Shown here piece after piece: positions 54,901 to 57,452 of a DNA stretch of 64,000 nucleotides. The notes beneath the pieces were generated by a model. That model did no database searches and was not told where the DNA came from. It saw only the letters and a list, made by a program, of their open reading frames with translations. Every line of letters begins with the position of its first letter. Position 1 is the first letter of the stretch. Both the position numbers and the translations under genes were made by a program. This stretch comes from Ariolimax columbianus (lineage: Eukaryota > Mollusca > Gastropoda > Stylommatophora > Arionidae): NCBI GenBank assembly GCA_036924085.1, contig JAVGWX010000019.1:19158293-19222292 (forward strand). The letters run 5' to 3'.

Positions 54901-57452
54901 TGGGTATCTCAGCTAATTTTTTCGTTTTGTTTTTTGTGGAGATTTTTTGTAAATGGCACCATAATAAAATATAATAAATTGATCAGATATTGAGCAAAAA
55001 ATGGGGAGAAAAAAATATTAGGGCTCATCTGGTATTTGAACCCTTGATTCTGTCACCATAAGTGAGAATAATGTGATTCAATCAGCCAATCAGATCATCA
55101 TCATGTAGCATGTCCTTTATAGAATGCGCTCCCATCACAGTTTGTCTGAAAGAAACTCTTTCCCTTGCCAAAATTCTAGCCTCCGCCACAGCCATACCCA
55201 GGCATTCCTGGATATCTTTGTTCCATTGTCTTCTTGGTCTACTCCTGCCTCTTTTGCCTGACACCATACCTTCTATCACTGTTCTCTCAAGACCGTTGTG
55301 TCTTAATGTGACCCAAGTATTACAATTTTCTGGTCAAACTAGAATTTATAAAATAGTTCTCCTCTATGTTCAATTCTTGCCGAATGTCTATATTTGTCGT
55401 TTTCTCCGTCCAGGGTATTCTGAGGATACAATCAGATCACCCCTACAAATTCTGGATAAACACGTGACAAATGTGATTTACTAGTATGATATTTGGAAGC
55501 CAGTGTTTTGTCATATCAAAAGACATCTTTCTGAAAACTATACTAGAAAGACATCTTTCTGAAAACTATACTGGAATTAAAAGTAGAAGGCTAACACTAG
55601 AAATGAGAAGATAACTATGAGAGACGTCATCAAATTTGAACGTCAAGGGAAAGAGACAGAGGTCTTTGAGAATCCATGGCAGCCAGCCAACCTTTGAAGT
55701 GGAGATGGCAGCTGAACTGAATATTTGTACGAACTATGTAATTTCTATAGTTTTTTTTCCATCTACTGTAGATTGTCATACAATGTTTTGTACAGGGTTT
55801 TCTCCTGAAGGGTGTCTAACCTTAGGCACGCTACATAATTTATGAAAAAAATGGGACCTAATGAATTTTCTTAATTAGTCGCTGTGGTAGTCGTCTTTCA
55901 AAATTTGTAACTTTTATGTTTGTTTGTCAATAAATATGATTTTCTGGCGTGTAGATACACAATAGCATAACGAACATGTGGGTGTTATTGTTTTTGTTGT
56001 ATGTTTGTTAGTTTTTGAGATTTAAAAAGATGTTGAAAATTTATGAAAATCTCAGGAAAAATTTGGACTCGACCACTAGGCCTAGTCGCTTCGATAGAAA
56101 ACCATGGAAACCACAACAACGTATCGATACTGTGTTTACAATATCGCCACAACTGTTAGTTTCAATTCAAACGTAGTTCTTTCATTTAAACAAACAAAAT
56201 AAACAGATCTACGCGATAAAAATCTTTCTCAACAACCTACTTCCCCTTTCGCAAAAAGTCGGCTTGCTCCAAACGGCGTATACAAAATTAAAACTGTTCA
56301 AAAGCCATTTGTGATCGAACACACGATACTTTAACCGGCAAAATATCATGTATATATGGAGGACGTACTCAGCAGCAAAAAATGGCTGTCAGGAGTGACT
56401 CTGTTCCAAAAAAAAATTTTTTTTTCCGCACACCGTTTTTGCAGGCCGAGCTGGTTAGAAGGGATCGGACAAGGGCGTGCTAAAGGCTAATTAAAGATTG
56501 TGCAAATGTGCTTTTTTTTTCTCAAATCCTGGGAGTGTTTATGGAATTTTCAATGTTGTTCTTCTTTCGTTTCGCTTGTCCTGCTTGTGGCTTTCAGCGT
56601 CCAGTTATGAAGAGGTACATAAGGAGGTTTACTGCTTCTGTTATTTCTGCTATCCATCTTTTGTGTTTGGCCCTTGGCTTTGTATCCTTTGTAGCTGTAT
56701 AGCATTGCTTTCTGAAGAACACTATCTGGTATTTGTTGCATCACGTGACCGAACCATTTGATTTATTGTCTCTTGATGAAGTCTAGCATTGGTGTTGTGC
56801 CTACTTGTTTCCTAATATCTTAGTTTCTGATTCTGTCCATTATTCTTACTCCAAGCATTCTGCGTAAGCATTTCATCTGTTGTTACAATGTTGAGGAGCC
56901 CGTGGCCGAATGGTTTCGAGGCCTGCCTGCCAACAAGGAGGGCAGCGGTTCGAATCCCCGGTATGGCAGATGTTGTTTTTCTGTTGAGGGTGAAATAAAC
57001 AAACATAGCCAGCACACGACGTGGCGATAGCAGTGGCGAAGCGGTCTGTAGTCCTCAGCCTTCAAAACCCCTCGACTACCCCAGCAATGAGAAAAATGTC
57101 GTATGACAGGTTTTTTGTTTGTTTTGTTACAATGTTTATTTTTATCGTGCTTGTCAATGTCCAATTTTTGCTCTGATAGCACAATGTGGGTAGGAATCTC
57201 ATGTTGTATAGCGTTCTTTTTGTATCAATTGTCACGTATTTCCATTGTAATATCGTCTTGGTTCCGATAGCAATAAATCAAGTCAATCCAAAATGTCAGT
57301 TCAGATCAAATAATATGCTATTAATAAATACTACGGATGTCCGTTATGACTTTTCTGGTTCTGTTCTTTTTCAGCATTTCCGATCGCTGGCAGACGAAAA
57401 CAAGCTGGACAGTGCACTGAAGGGAGATGAGGCTGACCATTTTGTTCTATGA
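15856..57452 (+). CDS. IFT46: IFT46, intraflagellar transport complex B subunit (11 recovered exons; start exon missing)
   Basis: Split gene, join(15856-15961, 25589-25737, 27047-27147, 30729-30803, 33055-33148, 34625-34759, 39911-40023, 44019-44085, 48730-48790, 52683-52786, 57375-57452). The exons sum to 1083 nt, giving 360 residues and a TGA stop; every junction is GT-AG and phase-consistent. The product is recognisable from the conserved core: VSAEIKELFQYITR, YTPQAIELDHRLKPF, PAVGDIDAF, LDEPCAKQSDPTVL, HRSKPPANVHY, MPDIDTLMQEWPPEFE, ILDIPIYK and LYSEFKNSQHF. In the family IFT46 is a core IFT-B1 protein that pairs with IFT52 and, through its N-terminal part, helps load outer dynein arm cargo via ODA16/DAW1; it acts in cilia. 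Recovered layout: an N-terminal block with PYDESLDV and YSPTPR, a low-complexity Ser/Gly/Pro part, an acidic Asp/Glu run (about residues 95-110), then the globular core to the C-terminus. The usual length is about 300-385 residues, so little is missing beyond the first exon. No promoter or canonical AATAAA was identified. Confidence 0.93.
16090..16432 (+). mobile_element. SINE R1, tRNA-related, fullest copy
   Basis: The head region ACCAACGAGGTGAGGGATCG plus ATTCCCGTAG resembles a tRNA B box. The body contains GAAGCCAAGCATAGCAC, CATCAGCACGCTCAGGATG and CTTTTCAGGGCAC, shared with 25215-25410. No tRNA gene is implied; the A box is degraded. Confidence 0.65.
16555..16695 (-). mobile_element. SINE E fragment
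   Basis: Shares AGGATTCTTTTATGTGCA and TTTATCGTCCATCTC with the 10.4 kb copy. Confidence 0.5.
16696..17309. other. Intron 1 DNA, nothing recognised
   Basis: No coding content or named repeat identified. Confidence 0.4.
17310..17650 (-). mobile_element. Mariner 5' half (single arm)
   Basis: One arm of the palindromic elements described at 29762-30493 and 50778-51614. It has the TIR-like end AGAAAACGTCTTG next to TA at 17651-17652, and the transposase N-terminus on the minus strand (IQNSSRVDQRAVILFLTAEG, VDIHHRMQAVYGEKS). The opposite arm and the transposase catalytic domain are missing. Confidence 0.8.
17749..17842. repeat. 46-bp direct duplication (2 copies)
   Basis: GTCTACCYCAGAAGGAATTC and AAAGAGTGRCAGACC occur twice, 46 bp apart. 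Confidence 0.9.
18235..18470 (+). mobile_element. SINE E copy
   Basis: Shares CCTAGTCCAATTGGAGAT, TGTGTACATGCTG and a CTG-GCAGTTGAAAA-like block with 39490-39640. Confidence 0.6.
18471..18890. other. Intron 1 DNA, nothing recognised
   Basis: AT-rich; no domain or repeat identified. Confidence 0.4.
18895..19062 (-). mobile_element. SINE K fragment
   Basis: Reverse copy of the element at 20790-20950, 31985-32165 and 36755-37035. It shares TTTACAGCTTGGCTGCGATA, TTTGCACCTTTCGG and TTCATTCTCAATCTCCGGCT. Confidence 0.75.
19212..19320 (-). mobile_element. Dispersed repeat H fragment
   Basis: Contains AAGAGCAGCATAGATGGCAC, CTACTTTGCTCTAGTGTTTG and GTTAACCACCCTCC, matching repeat H in reverse. Confidence 0.8.
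19322..19378 (+). mobile_element. CR1/L2-like LINE, 3' hairpin only
   Basis: Only the last ~55 bp are present, in + orientation: AACTGGTTGTATACAGACTC, TGCAGAGTCTTTTCAACCAG, TATAAAGACG. An extreme 5' truncation that retains just the terminal stem-loop. Confidence 0.85.
19379..20060. other. Intron 1 DNA, nothing recognised
   Basis: No domain or known repeat; short frames only. Confidence 0.4.
20069..20285. repeat. 110-bp direct duplication (2 copies)
   Basis: AAATGAAGGGATGTGGCTGA starts at 20071 and again at 20181. Both copies end with GTCTGGGACATCTAGATAT. Few differences. Confidence 0.95.
20640..20955 (+). mobile_element. SINE K with upstream associated repeat
   Basis: GAACCAGAGCTGCCAAGACC, GGAGAAGGGATCGAAGA and GCTGAAGTCGGATGTGTTG, through AGATTGAGAATGAA, match 36755-37035 nearly end to end. 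Confidence 0.8.
21290..21715 (-). mobile_element. RNase-H LINE C-terminal fragment
   Basis: Minus strand. It encodes MGLRDTAMCNCGASKQTLEH and ILHDCPTYTYQRKAV, homologous to 1642-2019. It has a frameshift and keeps the final RSIASVDRR segment. 5'-truncated. Confidence 0.85.
21735..22030 (+). mobile_element. Dispersed repeat L
   Basis: A ~290-bp repeat whose second copy is at 42168-42460. Shared words are AGATACGCCAGTATCTTATC, GAGCCCCATCTGCC, CTCCTGTTAGTAAAAACAG and GTTGTCAGAGGCTATATGAG. No coding content recognised. Confidence 0.8.
22200..24390 (-). mobile_element. CR1/L2-like LINE split by an RTE-like insertion
   Basis: Minus-strand 3' hairpin and UTR at 22200-22414. The element resumes at 23667 and runs to about 24390 with decayed RT C-terminal coding DNA. 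Compared with the uninterrupted copy at 11280, the sequence breaks after CTAATC and restarts with AATCTTGACC, implying a 4-bp AATC target duplication. Confidence 0.88.
22415..23666 (+). mobile_element. RTE-like non-LTR retrotransposon, 5'-truncated, RT core largely readable
   Basis: The 1.25-kb insert begins within RT: AEEQAGFRQGRSAREQI, FVDFKKAFDRVWH (domain A), GVKQGCTLSPTLFNIFLEG (domain B), CFADDIDGLAS (catalytic ADD), YGMEINTGKTKLM and FKYLGSIVSDE, then TNEDIRDRITTAIKPFE and FAWYGHILRS. Frame changes occur near 22795 and near 23490. After the second, the C-terminus continues with WTNLSPEDAQL- and VPQRPHRLQDD-like sequence. The element ends only a few bases after its stop codon, the short 3' UTR seen in RTE-type elements. 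Catalytic residues are intact but the frameshifts make it inactive. Confidence 0.92.
24560..25205 (+). mobile_element. LINE C-terminal fragment with internal tandem repeat
   Basis: Degenerate coding DNA. CFEPRCYRRLL- and FGHIKHHN-like segments are followed by VPGKRGRGRQRRRWTRDIRE. It ends with the shared CATACTACATGATG 3' end. The basic tail is tandemly amplified at 24885-25103. Confidence 0.75.
24885..25103. repeat. 56-bp tandem array (about 4 copies) in a LINE tail
   Basis: Units begin CTGACAGAGGCAGACCGAGA and contain CATTAGAGAGGTTCTGGG. The monomer is LINE coding DNA for the basic C-terminus. Confidence 0.9.
25215..25412 (+). mobile_element. SINE R1, 5'-truncated
   Basis: Matches the body of the 16.1-16.4 kb copy (GCAAAGCATAGCACGAC, CATCAGCACGCTCAG, CTTTTTCAGGGCACTC). 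Confidence 0.75.
25589..25737 (+). CDS. IFT46: IFT46 exon B (residues 36-85)
   Basis: The acceptor is CCTTACAG and the donor is the strong TTACAG|GTAAGT. The exon is 149 nt. Its first two bases complete the Gly codon left open by exon A, and it ends in phase 0. It encodes a low-complexity, hydrophilic linker beginning GGRMSRGETPPG and ending GKPASLQ. An earlier CAG|GTACGG at 25707/25708 could act as an alternative donor. Placement rests on phase agreement on both sides rather than on strong conservation. Confidence 0.8.
26238..26955 (+). mobile_element. TTAA-flanked non-autonomous DNA element (type 1)
   Basis: 718 bp bounded by TTAA at 26238 and 26952. The termini TTAACCATTATCAC and GTGCTGTAAAGGTTAA form short TIRs. 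A second copy at 50648-52195 aligns throughout. TTAA targets and CC-starting TIRs are piggyBac traits. No transposase coding. It ends 91 bp before the IFT46 exon C acceptor. Confidence 0.85.
27047..27147 (+). CDS. IFT46: IFT46 exon C (residues 86-119, acidic run)
   Basis: The acceptor is TGATTAG after a pyrimidine-rich tract and the donor is GG|GTCAGT. The exon is 101 nt, enters in phase 0 and leaves two bases. It encodes PSKQGQQFNSDDEDSDED followed by an unbroken Asp run and EHPRVEG. The acidic stretch before the EGAYDPADYE motif is characteristic of IFT46. The Asp run is built from GAT/GAC codons, i.e. a coding trinucleotide repeat. Confidence 0.92.
27215..27530 (+). mobile_element. Diverged fragment of TTAA type 1 element
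   Basis: Similar in order to the middle of 26238-26955: CATATCTGTTAGTTTCTACT, ATCTACATAAACAAACTAAA and CAATAATGGG. More diverged and without recognisable ends. Confidence 0.6.
27768..27985 (+). mobile_element. SINE D
   Basis: The head GTGATCTTGAGGTAAGGTGC plus GAGTTTGAATCTCCGTGG looks tRNA-like (B box GTTTGAATC). The body has CCCCTGATTTCCAGGTAGTG and ends near AATGGCCACTGCCTGGAC. Copies are at 42955-43020, 62385-62615 (-) and 63778-63830 (-). Confidence 0.8.
28005..28190. repeat. ~63-bp tandem repeat (about 2.7 copies)
   Basis: The words CTGACAGTAG, TAACTACTAYGGGACAAA and ACTTAGWATACT recur three times with small indels. Confidence 0.85.
28292..28562 (+). mobile_element. SINE B, tRNA-headed, full-length
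   Basis: The head has a near-perfect A box TAGCGCAGTGGTTAG and B box GGGTTCATTCT. The body includes CCCAGCCTTAAATGGGTACC, and the element ends with TACTTTACTTTTA. Copies are at 35719-35972 (+), 12850-13055 (-) and, as a subtype, 30905-31180. Confidence 0.92.
28588..28860 (+). mobile_element. Dispersed repeat H
   Basis: Near full-length copy: GTCTTAGTCGGCCTGTACTT, GAGGAGGATTTCCTGCTTAG, GGAGGGTGGTTAACTGATG, AAGTAGACCCGCAGCCTG. Confidence 0.85.
29079..29335 (+). mobile_element. SINE C, tRNA-headed
   Basis: The head GTGGCGAAGTGGTTAAGCCG resembles a Leu/Ser-type tRNA A box, with a mutated B box. The body GTCGCCCCCTAGTCATCTTG leads to TTATGCCATCATCGTCTACG and a TTTGCTTTGC tail. A second copy is at 31437-31712. 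Confidence 0.92.
29340..29705 (+). mobile_element. LINE Cys/His C-terminal fragment
   Basis: Encodes HRLRTCVSRCGSNLKKWGFA followed by CKCETVQDPEHLIICP, the CxC...HxxxxC domain found at the end of RNase-H LINEs. The knuckle-coding DNA is tandemly copied at 29427-29680. Confidence 0.7.
29427..29680. repeat. 86-bp tandem array (3 copies) in LINE coding DNA
   Basis: Units start at 29427, 29513 and 29599 (GCAAATGTG...). Each contains ACACCTGATTATATGTCCTA and GATGCAGGAATCCTGT. Confidence 0.95.
29762..30493. mobile_element. Palindromic (foldback) mariner derivative 1
   Basis: A 732-bp element flanked by TA at 29760-29761 and 30494-30495. The left arm (29762 to about 30108) and right arm (about 30144-30493) are inverted copies of the same ~350 bp around a ~35-bp spacer. 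Each arm holds a mariner TIR-like end (CGAGGCGTGCTCAAATGAA / ACGAGACGTTTTCAAATGAA), UTR and the first ~60 codons of a mariner transposase (QNASRADQQTVI-like, MFKEGRD). No catalytic domain is present, so it is non-autonomous. It lies in IFT46 intron 3. Confidence 0.9.
30729..30803 (+). CDS. IFT46: IFT46 exon D (residues 119-144)
   Basis: The acceptor is TTTTGTAG and the donor is AAG|GTAAGC. The exon is 75 nt. The first T completes Gly119 and the last two bases open Arg144. It encodes AYDPADYESLSVSAEIKELF followed by QYITR, the start of the conserved IFT46 core. Confidence 0.95.
30905..31180 (+). mobile_element. SINE B-like subtype
   Basis: tRNA-like start (AAGTAGCCCAGTGCGAGTG), then the B-family core CCAGTGGTTGACCCAGC, but a different 3' part ending AACAAGATCTTTACTTTTTT. 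That 3' end recurs inverted at 36708-36765. Confidence 0.7.
31437..31712 (+). mobile_element. SINE C, tRNA-headed
   Basis: GTGGCGAAGTGGTTAAGCCA is the A-box region and GTGGGTTCGACTC the intact B box. Close match to 29079-29335. Confidence 0.93.
31985..32165 (+). mobile_element. SINE K
   Basis: Contains CGGCTGAAGTCAGATCTGTC, AATATCGCAGTCAA, CATTCCGTTCTCCAGAC and AGGTTGAGAATGAACAAAG. Confidence 0.78.
32271..32620. repeat. 50-bp tandem array, exactly 7 copies
   Basis: Units start every 50 bp from 32271 with GTGCGATTTTCGGGATGTCA. TTAA follows at 32622-32625. The monomer is similar to the last ~55 bp of the TTAA type 1 element (GATGCAATTTTTGTGATGTC, AGTCACTTTGCAGCGACGG, GTAAAGGTTAA). Confidence 0.95.
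32626..33054. other. IFT46 intron 4 end, nothing recognised
   Basis: Apart from the acceptor tract before 33055 I see no feature. Confidence 0.4.
33055..33148 (+). CDS. IFT46: IFT46 exon E (residues 144-175)
   Basis: The acceptor is CTGCCAG and the donor is AAG|GTATAT. The exon is 94 nt and ends in phase 0. It encodes RYTPQAIELDHRLKPFIPDY and then PAVGDIDAFIK, one of the most conserved blocks of the family. Confidence 0.96.
33228..34200. repeat. 55-bp tandem array (about 17-18 copies)
   Basis: The period is 55 bp, occasionally 56 where GTTACC becomes GTTTACC. Units have CAGTTAATTCACTCATATGT and CATGTACAATTATATCCCAG. Divergence is highest at the 5' edge (33228-33450). The array lies in IFT46 intron 5; frames across it are artefacts. 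Confidence 0.95.
34306..34563. repeat. 27-bp tandem array (about 9.5 copies)
   Basis: The unit TGTGCTACTTTGTGCTGGGA plus GCATAAA repeats at 27 bp with point variants. It ends 60 bp before the exon F acceptor. Confidence 0.93.
34625..34759 (+). CDS. IFT46: IFT46 exon F (residues 176-220)
   Basis: The acceptor is CTTGTAG and the donor is CTG|GTCAGT. The exon is 135 nt (45 codons) in phase 0 at both ends, so skipping it would keep the frame. It encodes IARPDNKPDTLGLTVLDEP and KQSDPTVLDLQLR. A 27-bp array lies just upstream and a TTAA-flanked piggyBac remnant starts 48 bp downstream. Confidence 0.96.
34807..35520 (-). mobile_element. piggyBac remnant, internally deleted
   Basis: 714 bp bounded by TTAA at 34807-34810 and 35517-35520. 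The ends TTAACTCAACCAGACC and (reverse) TTAACCCTACCAGACC form the TIRs. A minus-strand frame (35243-34977) gives the acidic N-terminal region of a piggyBac-type transposase (NSDSEESEFHQEY, SSDEENLEP). The DDE catalytic region is absent. Inserted 48 bp after IFT46 exon F. Confidence 0.82.
35641..36030 (+). mobile_element. Dispersed repeat J interrupted by SINE B
   Basis: CAACACTGCATTTGG and TAGCTTTTAGGAAA at 35660-35705, then CAGTGGTTTCAATAG and GGGGAGGTTGACAGCC at 35985-36030, are two halves of repeat J (compare 43810-43900). SINE B sits between them at 35719-35972. Confidence 0.65.
35719..35972 (+). mobile_element. SINE B, tRNA-headed
   Basis: Head GTAGCGCAGTTGTTAGCGAG and B box GGGTTCATTCC. 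Body matches 28292-28562; tail TTTACTTTACTTTTTAC. Confidence 0.9.
36031..36707. other. IFT46 intron 6 DNA, nothing recognised
   Basis: No domain or repeat family identified. Confidence 0.4.
36708..36765 (-). mobile_element. SINE B-subtype 3' end
   Basis: Reverse of 31100-31180: AAGTAAAAAGTAAAGATCCC, then ATGGCATATTAGGAATATTG. Confidence 0.7.
36757..37035 (+). mobile_element. SINE K with upstream repeat
   Basis: GAACTAGAGCTGCCAAGACT, GGAGAAGGGATCGAAGAG, TGCTGAAGTCGGATGTGTTG. Nearly parallel to 20670-20955. Confidence 0.8.
37036..37554. other. IFT46 intron 6 DNA, mostly unassigned
   Basis: 37100-37150 weakly resembles the end of repeat L (AGACCAGGAGCTGGACTT). The rest shows nothing recognisable. 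Confidence 0.35.
37555..38040 (-). mobile_element. CR1/L2-like LINE 3' end
   Basis: Minus strand. The 3' hairpin is at 37568-37622. Coding remnants include YKMIKGMDKLDYNKFF and [20 protein letters not shown] (37903-37640) and the HRGDINMLERI region at 37990. An internal deletion joins the SEKSA region directly to YKMIKG. Confidence 0.9.
38213..39129 (+). mobile_element. Mariner element with both TIRs, degraded transposase
   Basis: 917 bp between TA dinucleotides (38211-38212 and 39130-39131). The TIRs CGAGGGGTGTTCAAATCAA and (reverse) CGAGGGGCGTTCAAGTCAA are nearly identical. Frames between them are transposase debris: an N-terminal HTH-like MADNTVSACMEQCVVMKF, a post-HTH SDDPGRGG, and a C-terminal part with HIHLFEPLKEF-like and DEEVK segments. 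The middle is missing and the frame is broken repeatedly, so it is inactive. IFT46 intron 6. Confidence 0.87.
39380..39645 (+). mobile_element. SINE E, tRNA-headed
   Basis: Head AGATAAAGGCGCTTGCCTCT and B-box-like GGAATTGATTCCCG. Body CCTAGTCACATTGGAGATT and GTGTACATGTTGTGCACAG shared with 18235-18470. Confidence 0.65.
39911..40023 (+). CDS. IFT46: IFT46 exon G (residues 221-258)
   Basis: The acceptor is ATCATAG and the donor is AA|GTAAGT. The exon is 113 nt, enters in phase 0 and leaves two bases. It encodes VVKSLKNADKNPKHIDNW and IRELHRSKPPANVHYS, a conserved helical part of the core. Confidence 0.96.
40030..40668. other. IFT46 intron 7 AT-rich DNA
   Basis: AT-rich with homopolymer runs. 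CTATAGGCCCTACATTACGA / CCTATAGGCCATCATCAGG at 40400-40435 is a short local duplication. No gene. Confidence 0.45.
40672..40870 (+). mobile_element. SINE F, tRNA-headed
   Basis: Follows a G-run. GTGGTTAAATGACATGGCTC is the A-box region and GCTGGGTTCGATACCC the B box. Body CCGTTACCCCGGGGAAGCAA, then GCTGAAGTCAGATGCACTGG. Confidence 0.9.
41040..41765 (-). mobile_element. Endonuclease-RT type LINE fragment
   Basis: Minus strand: FEMNMSKTKVMRNRFAS region (41740-41690), DEYIYIWR, LPAMCYAAETWSLKPRERD (41470-41420) and IKHRWAGHLLQ (41300), then the C-terminus TETVGRKVGT. Same family as the interrupted copy at 13082-14170. Frameshifts present. Confidence 0.88.
41766..42167. other. IFT46 intron 7, unassigned
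   Basis: No recognised domain; may be further LINE debris. Confidence 0.35.
42168..42460 (+). mobile_element. Dispersed repeat L
   Basis: Second copy of the ~290-bp repeat at 21735-22030: ATATCTGACAAAACC, GATACGCCATTATCTTATCT, GTTGTCAGAGGCTATATGAG. Confidence 0.82.
42905..43960 (+). mobile_element. Dispersed repeat J with SINE D head and tandem expansion
   Basis: Starts TCCAGTTGTTGAAGCATAGG, is interrupted at 42955-43020 by a SINE D head (GGGTCTCGAGGTAAGATGTC, GCGGGTTCAAATC), contains the 73-bp array, and ends GGTGAGGTTGCCAACCTCAC. Other copies (35641-36030, 47690-48060) have the 73-bp segment once. Confidence 0.75.
43084..43855. repeat. 73-bp tandem array (about 10.5 copies)
   Basis: Units spaced 73 bp (for example 43157, 43230). 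Each has ACCCTAAACCAGCTTTTAGG, AAAGCCAGATTTCAGTAATT and CATAGGTACAATCCTGCACT. Lies just before IFT46 exon H. Confidence 0.95.
44019..44085 (+). CDS. IFT46: IFT46 exon H (residues 258-280)
   Basis: The acceptor is GATTTCAG and the donor is AAGGAG|GTTCGT. The exon is 67 nt; its first base completes Lys258. It encodes NMPDIDTLMQEWPPEFEQLL and then KE. The donor lacks the usual GTRAGT. The six exonic bases AAGGAG and the intron start are the first unit of the 37-bp minisatellite that follows without a gap. Confidence 0.93.
44086..46342. repeat. 37-bp minisatellite, 61 units, starting at the IFT46 exon H splice donor
   Basis: 2257 bp = 61 x 37. The unit is GTTCRTGGTGTAGCTTTGTT followed by TTGATAGCTGAAAGGAG. 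The first unit boundary coincides with the exon H / intron junction, and each later unit ends with a copy of the last exonic bases (AAGGAG), re-creating the weak donor AAGGAG|GTTCRT. Most differences are CAT/CGT alternation. The sequence has no stop on the minus strand in several frames, which makes long spurious reading frames. Confidence 0.97.
46480..46780 (-). mobile_element. SINE R1 copy
   Basis: CCCGAGCATGTAGATGAAGG, TATGCTTGGTTTCATCTGCG, ACTACGGGGATCATCC and two degenerate head repeats GTCAGTATATTGTGCCTGAC. Associated repeat (46890-47010) follows as at 560-650. Confidence 0.6.
47157..47258 (+). mobile_element. SINE F, deleted copy
   Basis: CTGGCCTAGTGATTAAGTGG and GGAGAAGCAAACCCTTAGAA. 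The B box is partly lost. Confidence 0.75.
47259..47689. other. IFT46 intron 8, nothing recognised
   Basis: No domain or repeat family identified. Confidence 0.4.
47690..48060 (+). mobile_element. Dispersed repeat J interrupted by SINE F
   Basis: CATAGGTTTACCCTGACCAG, TTTTTAGGAAAGCCTGATTC before, and ATGATGAGGTTGCCAGCAG after, the minus-strand SINE F at 47808-48025. Confidence 0.7.
47808..48025 (-). mobile_element. SINE F, tRNA-headed
   Basis: Minus strand: B box GGTTCGATCCCC-type (GGGGATCGAACCCAGAACCT), A box region CTTAACCACTAGCCCACG, body TGCTTCCCTGGGGTAACGG. Confidence 0.88.
48110..48728. other. IFT46 intron 8 end, nothing recognised
   Basis: Only the acceptor tract of exon I is assignable. 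Confidence 0.4.
48730..48790 (+). CDS. IFT46: IFT46 exon I (residues 281-301)
   Basis: The acceptor is TCTCTTCAG and the donor is CTT|GTAAGT. The exon is 61 nt, enters in phase 0 and leaves one base. It encodes VGLPTAELDCDLGEYVEIIA, matching the family's short LPTAE segment that joins the core to the ILDIP motif. Confidence 0.95.
48952..49270 (+). mobile_element. SINE A, tRNA-headed, full-length
   Basis: A box TAGTCAAGGGGTTAAGGGAC and B box GGTGATCGAATCCCGC are both recognisable. The body TTACTTCCAGTCGTCTCGAT leads to GCGCAGCTTCTTCCTCACTA and GCCATCATCGCTTGCGATG. Reference copy for the family. Confidence 0.92.
49275..50640. other. IFT46 intron 9, mostly unassigned
   Basis: A minus-strand frame at 49948-49748 (AVEVWAVGFGVGNG...) reads protein-like but is not identified. 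50510-50640 shares TGGCATGGCATAACACTGGC with 19190. No firm gene. Confidence 0.35.
50648..52195 (+). mobile_element. TTAA type 1 element carrying a palindromic mariner
   Basis: Ends TTTACCTTTACCACAC and GTAGTAAAGGTTAA (TTAA at 52192-52195; the left copy has mutated to TTTA). It aligns with 26238-26955 except for the 837-bp insert at 50778-51614. Without the insert it is about 710 bp, as in the other copy. Confidence 0.87.
50778..51614. mobile_element. Palindromic (foldback) mariner derivative 2
   Basis: Flanked by TA (50776-50777 and 51615-51616). The left arm (to about 51160) and right arm (from about 51230) are inverted copies around a ~70-bp spacer. Both carry the mariner transposase N-terminal coding segment (SRVDHRAEI-like, MFKGRELTKDF). 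The empty site is visible in the other TTAA element (TTGTATAGATATGATTTG). Longer arms than derivative 1; same structure. Confidence 0.92.
52197..52435 (-). mobile_element. Dispersed repeat H
   Basis: AAGAGCAGCATAGATGGTGC, GGTTAACCACCCTCTGCAG, CTGGGACCTGCACAAAGG. Directly abuts the TTAA element end. Confidence 0.85.
52683..52786 (+). CDS. IFT46: IFT46 exon J (residues 301-335)
   Basis: The acceptor is CTATTTCAG and the donor is CAG|GTGAGT. The exon is 104 nt; its first two bases complete Ser301. It encodes ILDIPIYKNSSHHNEKIQAL and HIMFTLYSEFKNSQ, the conserved C-terminal region. A TTAA transposon begins 10 bases into the following intron. Confidence 0.96.
52796..53571 (+). mobile_element. TTAA-flanked MITE (type 2), copy 1
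   Basis: TTAA at 52796-52799 and 53568-53571. TIRs TTAACCTTTAGCACG and (reverse) TTAACCTTTAACACG. The second copy, inverted, is at 55816-56490. Contains AAAACGGTGTGCGTAAAAAA, GTATCGATACGTTGTTGTGG and a segment shared with type 1 elements (AATAACACCCACAAGTTCTT, reverse). No transposase. Confidence 0.88.
53725..54215 (+). mobile_element. CR1/L2-like LINE 3' end, plus orientation
   Basis: Encodes WSPYHRGDINMLERIQKRAT, SYEERLRKTGLQCLEERRIH and GDLIQAYKMIREMDKF; then, after a stop, the [18 protein letters not shown] C-terminus. The 3' hairpin is at 54150-54200. The best preserved C-terminus of this family in the window. Confidence 0.92.
54216..54697. other. IFT46 intron 10, nothing recognised
   Basis: Pyrimidine-rich stretch at 54255-54380; otherwise no feature. 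Confidence 0.4.
54698..54910 (+). mobile_element. SINE F, tRNA-headed, full-length
   Basis: A box TGGCCTAGTAGTTAAGTGG, B box GGGTTCAATCAC, body GCGGTTACCCCGGGGAAGCA, CATGCTGAAGTCGGATGCAT and tail region CAGTGCAACGCATACCGCCT. Confidence 0.92.
55085..55310 (-). mobile_element. LINE C-terminal fragment
   Basis: Minus-strand frame MIEGMVSGKRGRSRPRRQWN, then DIQECLGMAVAEARILARER, ending in ATGATGATC after a CTACATGATG end. Same 3' end class as 3645-4022 and 24560-25205. Confidence 0.82.
55515..55572. repeat. 27-bp direct duplication
   Basis: AGACATCTTTCTGAAAACTA plus TACT occurs twice in tandem. Confidence 0.9.
55816..56490 (-). mobile_element. TTAA-type MITE (type 2), copy 2, inverted
   Basis: Inverted relative to 52796-53571. 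The right end AAGGGCGTGCTAAAGG is the reverse of copy 1's left TIR. The flanking tetranucleotide is CTAA on both sides (55816-55819, 56487-56490) rather than TTAA. Internal blocks (ACAACAACGTATCGATACTG, AACAACCTACTTCCCCTTTC) match copy 1. Confidence 0.87.
56560..57370 (-). mobile_element. LINE C-terminal fragment interrupted by SINE G
   Basis: Minus strand. The 56744-56560 frame reads MMQQIPDSVLQKAMLYSYKG and KGQTQKM, a LINE tail, and similar sequence occurs at 63390-63640. The repeat continues on both sides of the SINE at 56893-57124. The extent up to 57370 is uncertain. Confidence 0.5.
56893..57124 (+). mobile_element. SINE G, tRNA-headed, with 12-bp target-site duplication
   Basis: Head CCCGTGGCCGAATGGTTTCG, B box CGGTTCGAATCCCCGG: a well-preserved tRNA(Ser/Leu-like) start. 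Tail CAGGTTTTTTGTTTG. Target duplication TGTTACAATGTT at 56881-56892 and 57125-57136 is perfect. Single copy in this window. Lies 250 bp before the last IFT46 exon. Confidence 0.93.
57375..57452 (+). CDS. IFT46: IFT46 terminal exon (residues 336-360 and stop)
   Basis: The acceptor is TTTTTCAG after a long T/C tract. The exon is 78 nt, enters in phase 0 and ends in TGA at 57450-57452. It encodes HFRSLADENKLDSALKGDEA and DHFVL. HFRSLAD follows the FKNSQ of exon J exactly as expected. The acidic, divergent tail is normal for the family. Confidence 0.94.
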   Translation, partial: HFRSLADENKLDSALKGDEADHFVL